A stretch of 64,000 bases of DNA, from contig JAZKHY010000021.1 of the NCBI GenBank assembly GCA_040385105.1, positions 11,984-75,983 of the forward strand, given 5' to 3'. The stretch's first letter is position 1; every line of letters starts with the position of its first letter. The DNA is from JACMQX01 sp040385105 (lineage in GTDB: Bacteria; Pseudomonadota; Gammaproteobacteria; Burkholderiales; Burkholderiaceae_C). The notes below the pieces were generated by a model. The model saw only the letters and a program-made list of their open reading frames with translations. It ran no database searches and had not been told where the DNA came from. Positions 58,066-64,000 of the stretch are shown in pieces. The translations under genes and the position numbers were made by a program.

Positions 58066-59343
58066 CTACCGCTCGCGCAGTGCCTCGCGTGCCTTGTTCA
58101 GCGGCTTGACGAGGTAGCTCAGTACCGACTTCTCGCCCGTCTTGATCTCGACAATGGCGATCATGCCCGGGATGATGGGCATGGCCTTGCCGCCCGCCAC
58201 CAGCTCGGCCTTGCTAGTCCGGATCACGACGCGGTAGAACTTCTCGTCGGCACCCTTCTGGCCCTTGGCTTCCTCGTCCTTCAGCGTGTCGGGGCTGATC
58301 AGCTCGATCTTGCCCTTGAGGCCGCCGTAGATGGCGTAGTCGTATGCGGTGATCTTCACGGTGCTCTCAAGGCCCGGCCGCAGGAAGGCGACGTCCGCCG
58401 GGCGGATGCGCGCCTCCACCAGCAGCTGGTCTTCCAGCGGCACGATCTCCATGATGTCCTGCGCCGGCTGCACCACGCCGCCCACGGTATTGAAGCGCAC
58501 GTTCTTGACGGTGCCGCGCACCGGCGCGGTGATGGTGGTGCGGCGCAGGATGTCTTCGCGCGCGGTCAGCGTCTCGCTGGTCTGGGCGAGTTCCGACTCG
58601 ACCTTGACGAGTTCATTGGCAGACTCGGCGCGCAGCTTCGTCTGCTTGTCGGTGATCTGCACCTGCAGCTCGTTGATGCTGCGGCGCAGGCGCAGCACTT
58701 CGGTTTCGGCGACCAGGCCTCTTGCGGCCAGTGGCTCGAGCATCTGCAGCTCGCTGTTGGCCAGCGCGATGCTGCGGCGCAGGCCGGCGACGGATTCATC
58801 CACCGCGCTGCGCTTGGCGTTGAAGGTGTCCGTCTCGCTGCGCACCAGCTGCGGCACGGCCAGCACCTCGGGCGGGAACACGATGCCGCCGCCGCGGCTC
58901 TCGGCGCGCAGGCGGGCCTGTGTGGCCTTGAGCGCGAGCGACTTGCTCACGCCCTCCATCAGCGAGCTGCGGGCGCGCGTGGGGTCGATGCGCACCAGCG
59001 GCTGGCCGGCCGCGACGATGGCGCCCTCGCGCACGAACAGTTCGGCGACGATGCCGCCTTCCAGGCTCTGGATGACCTGCTCGCGGCTGGACGGGATGAT
59101 CCGCCCCTCGCCCAGCGTGATCTCCTCCACCGTGGTGAGCGCCGCCCAGGCGATGAGGCTGCCCAGCAGCGCCACCAGCGCGGCCAGCAGCCAGGCGACG
59201 ATGTGTTGCCGCTCGGTGACCAGGGCCTGGTACACGTCCTGGGTATAGGGCATGTCGCGCGCGGTCAGCGTGGACGGCACGGCGGGCACGCGGTTGTCCT
59301 GCACGGCGGGCAGCATCGGCTTCTTGTCTTGCGGCTGCGTCAT
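58066..59343 (-). CDS. Type I secretion membrane fusion protein (HlyD family)
   Basis: A 425-residue protein: one N-terminal membrane span (VAWLLAALVALLGSLIAWAAL), a lipoyl-like half GGIVAELFVREGAIVAAGQPLVRID, coiled-coil helices (about residues 140-260), and the second half with ITAPVRGTVKNVRFNTVGGVVQPAQDIMEIVPLEDQL. It links the exporter to TolC across the periplasm. Last gene of a tolC-hlyB-hlyD operon; four-base overlap with the ABC gene. Confidence 0.92.
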   Translation of the reverse strand: MTQPQDKKPMLPAVQDNRVPAVPSTLTARDMPYTQDVYQALVTERQHIVAWLLAALVALLGSLIAWAALTTVEEITLGEGRIIPSSREQVIQSLEGGIVAELFVREGAIVAAGQPLVRIDPTRARSSLMEGVSKSLALKATQARLRAESRGGGIVFPPEVLAVPQLVRSETDTFNAKRSAVDESVAGLRRSIALANSELQMLEPLAARGLVAETEVLRLRRSINELQVQITDKQTKLRAESANELVKVESELAQTSETLTAREDILRRTTITAPVRGTVKNVRFNTVGGVVQPAQDIMEIVPLEDQLLVEARIRPADVAFLRPGLESTVKITAYDYAIYGGLKGKIELISPDTLKDEEAKGQKGADEKFYRVVIRTSKAELVAGGKAMPIIPGMIAIVEIKTGEKSVLSYLVKPLNKAREALRER

Positions 59344-61604
59344 GCCTGCTCTCCTGCTGCGCCAGCGCCGGCGTCGGCTGCGCCCGGTGGCGTGCCTGCC
59401 GATGTGCCCGCTGCTGCGGCCTTGCGGCCGATCGCGGGGGCCGCCGGATCCACCTTCTTGACGCGGCCCTCGCGCATGGCCTGCATCACCGCGTCCCTTG
59501 GCCCGTCGGCCGCGCGCACGCCGTGGTCGATGACCATGACGCGGTCCACATAGTCCAGCAACTGCAGCTTGTGGGTGACGAGCACGACAGTCTTGTCCTT
59601 TGCAAAGTCAAACAATGCGCGCAGTGCCGTGCTTTCGGTGCCGCTGTCCATGGCGGCGGTGGGCTCGTCCAGCAGGATGACATCGGGGTTGACCAGCACG
59701 GCACGCGCCAGCGCGATGGCCTGGCGCTGGCCGCCCGAGAGGTTCTCGCCGCGCTCGCCGACCACCATGTCGTAGCCCAGCGGGTGCGACTGCGCGAAGG
59801 CATGCACGCCGACGGTGGCGGCCGCCTGCATCATCGCGTCGTCGGTGGCAAACGGCGCGCCGAGCTTGAGGTTCTCGCGCAGCGTGCCGTAGAACATCTG
59901 GGCATGCTGGCCCACATACAGCACGCTGGAGCGGTACTCCGACGGGTCCACCTGGCGGATGTCCACGCCGTCCATCACGATCAGGCCTGATGTCGGCGCA
60001 TAGAGGCCCGCGAGCAGTTTGAGCAGGGTGGTCTTGCCGCTGCCGACGCGGCCGAGGATGGCGAGCTTCTCGCCGCGCCGCAGCTCGAAGCTCACATCGC
60101 GCACCACCAGGGGCGCGTTGGGCGCGTACGAGAACTTGATGTCGCGCGCGGCCAGGCTGGCTTCGCGGCTGGCGCGGGCTGCATAGCTGCGGCCGGGCTC
60201 GCGGTCGCTGGGCCGCTTCATGATGTCGTTGAGCGTCTTGTAGCTGCTGCGCGCCTGCTGCAGCCGTATGGCCAGGCCGTTGAACGCGGCCAGCGGGTTG
60301 AGCGTGCGGCTGGACAGCATCACGGCGCCGATCAGCGTGCCCATGGTGATGGTGTTGTCGCCGATCAGGTACACGCCCCAGACCACCATCGCAATGGTGC
60401 ACAGGGTGGTGACGACGTAGTGGAAGTTGGTCAGCGCATTGGACAGCAGGCGGCTCTTGTTGGCGGTGATCGCGGTGATGGCACTGGCCCGCTCGTACAG
60501 GGCCTGCATGCGGCCTTCGGCGCGCAGGGCCTTGAGGGTCTCTGCGCCTTCAAGCGTCTCGATCAGCACGCCGTGCCGCACGCTGGACTCGCGCAGGTTC
60601 TGGTTGATGTTGCGTGCCAGCGGGAACTGCACCGCGATGGCGGCGATGACGATGACGGGCACTGCGATGGCGGGCACCAGCACTAGCGGCCCGGCAATCA
60701 CGTACAGCACGGCCAGGAACATCAGCAGGAAGGGCAGGTCGCTCAGCGCCACCAGCACGGTGGAGGTGGCGAAGTCGCGCAGCGACTCGTATTCCTTGAG
60801 CATGTTGGCAAAGGCGCCTGCCGATTGCGGGCGCGCCTCCAGCCGCGTGGCCTGCACCTTGGCAAAGAGCGACGAGCCCAGCAGCAGGTCGGCTTTCTTG
60901 CCGGCGCTGTCCAGCAGCCAGGCGCGCAGGTTGCGCAGGAAATATTCGAACACCAGTGCAATGCTCACACCGATGGCCAGCGTCCACAGCGTGGTGTAGG
61001 CCTGGTTGCTCACCACGCGGTCGTACACGTTCATGGTGAAGAAGATGCTGGCAAGTGCCAGTATGTTGATCAGGACGGCGCTGATGGCCGCTTCAGCGTA
61101 GTAGCCGCGGAAGTGCGCAATGACGCGCCAGAACCAGTGGCCCTCGCCGGTGAGCAGGTCCAGGCCCGAGCGGGCGTCGGCGCTGGTGCGCTGGCCGCCG
61201 CGCTTGAGCAGCAGCACCTGGCCGGTGAGTTCGGCCTCGAAGGCGGTGCGCGGCAACTGCACCGGCGCGTCGCCCATCTCGGGCAGGACGGCATGGACTT
61301 CGGTGACATGGATGTCGGTGACTACCGCTGCGCGGCCTTCGGTGCGCATCACGAGGCAGGGCAGCAGCAGGGACGGCAGCTTGGCCAGCGCGCGGTCCTG
61401 CCAGGTGGCCTCAAAGCCGTGGGCCCGCACGACGCGCACGACCTGGTCGGGCGTGAGCGCGGCGGTGACAGGCATGCCGGCGATCATGGCTTCCTCGCTG
61501 ACGGTGTAGCCCAGCAGCCCCATGAGCTGCCGCAGCGCGACAAGCAGCTCAGAGGGGTCGGTGGTGGCTTGCTCCGGCGGAGCGGTCGGGGTTTCTTGGG
61601 TCAC
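59340..61604 (-). CDS. Type I secretion ABC exporter with C39-like domain
   Basis: A 754-residue ABC protein. Residues about 15-130 are a C39-like domain without the catalytic Cys, so it would bind but not cut substrates. Six membrane segments lie between about 165 and 470. The ATPase has Walker A GRVGSGKTTLLKLLAG, signature NLSGGQRQAIALARA, Walker B VILLDEPTAAMDSG and the H loop VTHKLQLLDYV. Resembles LapB/LssB-type exporters of large adhesins. A Gly/Ala-rich tail follows. Confidence 0.93.
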   Translation of the reverse strand: MTQETPTAPPEQATTDPSELLVALRQLMGLLGYTVSEEAMIAGMPVTAALTPDQVVRVVRAHGFEATWQDRALAKLPSLLLPCLVMRTEGRAAVVTDIHVTEVHAVLPEMGDAPVQLPRTAFEAELTGQVLLLKRGGQRTSADARSGLDLLTGEGHWFWRVIAHFRGYYAEAAISAVLINILALASIFFTMNVYDRVVSNQAYTTLWTLAIGVSIALVFEYFLRNLRAWLLDSAGKKADLLLGSSLFAKVQATRLEARPQSAGAFANMLKEYESLRDFATSTVLVALSDLPFLLMFLAVLYVIAGPLVLVPAIAVPVIVIAAIAVQFPLARNINQNLRESSVRHGVLIETLEGAETLKALRAEGRMQALYERASAITAITANKSRLLSNALTNFHYVVTTLCTIAMVVWGVYLIGDNTITMGTLIGAVMLSSRTLNPLAAFNGLAIRLQQARSSYKTLNDIMKRPSDREPGRSYAARASREASLAARDIKFSYAPNAPLVVRDVSFELRRGEKLAILGRVGSGKTTLLKLLAGLYAPTSGLIVMDGVDIRQVDPSEYRSSVLYVGQHAQMFYGTLRENLKLGAPFATDDAMMQAAATVGVHAFAQSHPLGYDMVVGERGENLSGGQRQAIALARAVLVNPDVILLDEPTAAMDSGTESTALRALFDFAKDKTVVLVTHKLQLLDYVDRVMVIDHGVRAADGPRDAVMQAMREGRVKKVDPAAPAIGRKAAAAGTSAGTPPGAADAGAGAAGEQA

Positions 61605-62902
61605 TTGTTCGCGGTCGGGATGGGCAGGCTGAAGAACTCGCCGAGCTTGGCGGTGGCGCCGAGCACCCGGTAGCGCGACTGCTCCTGGTCGGCGGCATCG
61701 GTCTGCGCGTTGGTGCGGGCCTGGAAGATTTCGTTTTCGACGTTGAGCAGGTCCAGCACCGAGCGGCGGCCGATCTTGAACTGCTCCCAGTAGTTGTCGC
61801 GCACGCTGGACAGCTGCACCACCAGGCGCTCCCAGGCGGCGGCGCGGTCCGAACGGGTCTGCACTGCGTTCCAGTGACGGGTGACTTCGGTGGACAGGTC
61901 GCGCCGGGTGGAGTCCAGCGTATCCAGTGCGGCCTGCTGCTGCTCGCGCGCGGCATTGGCGGCGGCCTGGCCGGCGCCGCCGTCAAAGCCCGTCCAGTTG
62001 CTGACGACGCGGACGTCCAGCGTGTTGAAGTATTTGCGGTTGACCGTGCCTGCCGGGTCGGCGCCCCAGGTGCCTTGCAGGTCCAGCCGGGGCTGGCGCC
62101 ATTTGTCGGCGACGCGGGCGGCCTTTTCGGCAACCTCTACATCGGCGCGGGCTGCGAGGATGGCCGGGTGCGATTCGATCAACGCCAGCGCGGCGCTTTC
62201 GCTGGCCGGCATGGCCGGTGCCGCGCTGCGCGGCGGCTGCAGGCCGGCAACCCGCCGTTGCACCAGCGCGCCGAGAGCGGCCGTGGCCTCGGTGAGCGCC
62301 GCCTGGCGTGTGGCCAGGGTGACCTTGGCCTGCTCCAGCCTGGCATTGGCCTGGTCCAGGTCGGACTTGCGGCCGCGGTCCACGTTGGCGATCTCGGCGA
62401 CGCGGGAGACGAGGTCGCTGTGGGCGTCCACATTGCGCCGGGCTTCGTCGGCGAGCTTTTGCTGCTTGACGCTTTCAAGGTAGGCATCGGCAATCTGGGC
62501 GGCCAGCTGCTCGACGGCGACATGGATGCGCTGCGCCGCGCCGGACTGGCGCGCCTTCTGGCGCTCGATCTCGGCATCGGTCTTGCCGCCGTCATAGATG
62601 AGCTTGGTGCCGCGTATGCCGAGGTCGCCGGCGGAGCCGCTGCCGCCGCCGGTCTTGTTGGTGGTGAGGCCGGGGTCGGCCACGACGCCGAAGCGGGGAG
62701 CCCAGGCGGCTTCGGCAGCCTCGATCTCAAACCCGGTGGCACGGGCAGCGGCGCGTGCCGCCTGCACCTTGGGGTGGATGGCAACAGCGGACGGGAGGAT
62801 CTGGTCGAGCGACTGGCTGTGGGCGGGCGCATGCGCGATGGCAGCGCCCATGATGGCGGCGGCAATGCGCGCAGCGCCGGCTGGACGAAGAATGGCAAAC
62901 AA
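61601..62902 (-). CDS. Type I secretion outer membrane channel (TolC family)
   Basis: A 433-residue outer-membrane factor with a signal peptide (cleavage after AHS around residue 29). The helical repeats, LIYDGGKTDAEIERQKARQS and the second copy WTGFDGGAGQAAANAAREQQ, give the two-fold TolC pattern, and YWEQFKIGRRSVLDLLNVENEIFQAR ends the second repeat. First gene of the operon; overlap with the ABC gene is four bases. It diverges from mnmG. Confidence 0.93.
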   Translation of the reverse strand: MFAILRPAGAARIAAAIMGAAIAHAPAHSQSLDQILPSAVAIHPKVQAARAAARATGFEIEAAEAAWAPRFGVVADPGLTTNKTGGGSGSAGDLGIRGTKLIYDGGKTDAEIERQKARQSGAAQRIHVAVEQLAAQIADAYLESVKQQKLADEARRNVDAHSDLVSRVAEIANVDRGRKSDLDQANARLEQAKVTLATRQAALTEATAALGALVQRRVAGLQPPRSAAPAMPASESAALALIESHPAILAARADVEVAEKAARVADKWRQPRLDLQGTWGADPAGTVNRKYFNTLDVRVVSNWTGFDGGAGQAAANAAREQQQAALDTLDSTRRDLSTEVTRHWNAVQTRSDRAAAWERLVVQLSSVRDNYWEQFKIGRRSVLDLLNVENEIFQARTNAQTDAADQEQSRYRVLGATAKLGEFFSLPIPTANK

Positions 62903-62976
62903 GGCTGAAGCCCTCCGGTTTTACGGCTGATTGTCGCCCGGCCGGTTGCGGGTGGGGAAGCCGGTCAGGGCGCTTT

Positions 62977-62993
62977 TGCACAAATTTTGTGCA
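62977..62993. promoter_or_regulatory. Perfect palindrome upstream of mnmG
   Basis: TGCACAAATTTTGTGCA, 17 bases with perfect symmetry around a single base, lies between tolC and mnmG. A -10-like TAAAAT follows at 63000. An operator is possible, for either gene; regulator unknown. Confidence 0.45.
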
Positions 62994-63101
62994 GCGCGAT
63001 AAAATTGCAGGTTCGCTGCGGCTGGCTTGTGCCGCATGGCGACCGCCTGCCGTACTGCCTGTACAAGTGGCTTGCGGCTTGAATGGAGGCTTGAACGCCC
63101 A

Positions 63102-64000
63102 TGTTGTATCCCCAGGAATTTGATGTGATCGTGGTTGGCGGTGGCCATGCCGGGACGGAAGCCGCCCTTGCCGCCGCGCGCATGGGCTGCAAGACGCTGT
63201 TGCTTTCTCACAACATCGAGACGCTGGGGCAGATGAGCTGCAACCCGTCTATTGGCGGTATCGGCAAAGGCCACCTTGTGAAAGAGATTGATGCCATGGG
63301 TGGCGCCATGGCTGCAGCCACTGACGAGGGCGGCATCCAGTTCCGTATCCTCAATTCCAGCAAGGGGCCTGCCGTCCGCGCAACCCGCGCCCAGGCCGAC
63401 CGCATTCTCTACAAGGCCGCCATCCGCCGGCGGCTGGAGAACCAGCCCAACCTCATGCTTTTTCAGCAGGCAGTTGATGACCTGATGGTCGAAGGTGACC
63501 GTGTGGTGGGGGCTGTGACGCAAGTGGGCATCCGCTTCCGCGCACGCACGGTCGTGCTGACGGCCGGAACCTTCCTGGACGGCAAGATCCATGTGGGCAT
63601 GAACAATTACGCAGCGGGCAGGGCGGGCGACCCGCCGGCCGTCAGCCTGTCGGCGCGGCTCAAGGAACTCAAGCTGCCGCAGGGCCGGCTCAAGACCGGC
63701 ACGCCGCCGCGGCTCGATGGCCGCACCATCGACTTCAGCAAATGCCAGGAGCAGCCGGGTGACGGCATGCCGGGCGGCATTGGCGATGCGGTGCCGGTGT
63801 TCAGCTTTATGGGTCATGCGTCCCAGCATCCGGCGCAGATGCCGTGCTGGATCACCCACACCAACGAGCGCACCCACGAGATCATCCGCTCGGGCTTTGA
63901 CCGCAGCCCGATGTTCACCGGGCAGATCGAAGGCGTGGGGCCGCGCTACTGCCCCAGCGTGGAAGACAAGATCAACCGCTTTGCCGACAAGGACAGCCAC
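63102..64000 (+). CDS. mnmG: tRNA uridine-5-carboxymethylaminomethyl modification enzyme MnmG, partial
   Basis: The first 299 residues of MnmG (GidA); the gene runs out of the window. The FAD-binding start VIVVGGGHAGTEAALAAARMG, MSCNPSIGGIGKGHLVKEIDAMGG and GRLKTGTPPRLDG are diagnostic. With MnmE it modifies the wobble uridine of several tRNAs. ATGGAGG lies 13 bases before the ATG at 63102. Confidence 0.97.

Noticed and set aside
1..64000. CRISPR arrays, insertion sequences, prophage or integrase genes
   Set aside because: No evenly spaced short direct repeats, transposase or integrase motifs were seen on either strand.

Overview
This 64 kb window is high-GC, densely coding chromosomal DNA from a betaproteobacterium, most likely of the order Burkholderiales. 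That assignment rests on overall gene style (minCDE, a PagL-type lipid A deacylase, LivK/H/M/G/F transport genes, NemA-like and CreBCD proteins, CueR/CopA, mnmG) and is inference; genus cannot be read from the sequence. No rRNA, tRNA, CRISPR array, insertion sequence or phage was seen. No stretch longer than about 300 bases lacks a gene; the longest gaps, about 200 to 250 bases, hold promoters, operators or dispersed palindromic repeats.

Region 1 (0-7.7 kb): MFS transporter, zinc alcohol dehydrogenase and a divergent VOC protein with a perfect FNR/ANR-type box between them, a ParE-like toxin/antitoxin pair with its own operator, a secreted papain-like protease, a DEDDh exonuclease, a PPC/DUF296 protein and a secreted NlpC/P60 enzyme. 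Region 2 (7.7-20.5 kb): minCDE, the ybhP-clsB-ybhN cardiolipin/membrane operon, pagL, a flavodoxin-like reductase, an alpha/beta hydrolase, a large choice-of-anchor-I-like lipoprotein preceded by five phased PhoB-like half-sites, a Spy/CpxP-like protein and small unknowns. Region 3 (20.5-31.2 kb): hydantoin/Asp racemase with a GntR regulator, a Fic protein behind a long palindrome, and a minus-strand run copZ-cueR-creB-creC-creD-tag opposite copA, with visible CueR and CreB sites.

Region 4 (31.2-46.3 kb): old yellow enzyme, YbfB-type MFS transporter, DUF1328, transglutaminase-like and AsmA-like proteins, a retropepsin-like pair in an AT-richer patch, a repressor-like gene, then a catabolic locus: AraC regulator and class II aldolase divergent from a complete branched-chain-type ABC transporter (binding protein, two permeases, two ATPases) and an aromatic-type aldehyde dehydrogenase.

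Region 5 (46.3-62.9 kb) is the most unusual part. Four paralogous ATP-grasp proteins and a class I methyltransferase-like protein are interleaved with two giant, acidic, cysteine-free VCBS/cadherin-like surface proteins (955 and 986 residues), and end at a complete type I secretion operon (TolC, ABC exporter with C39-like domain, membrane fusion protein). The two giant proteins share an almost identical N-terminal block although the rest is more diverged. My inference is that this is one functional unit in which ATP-grasp ligases (and perhaps the methyltransferase) modify large exported proteins before or during type I secretion. The window ends inside mnmG.
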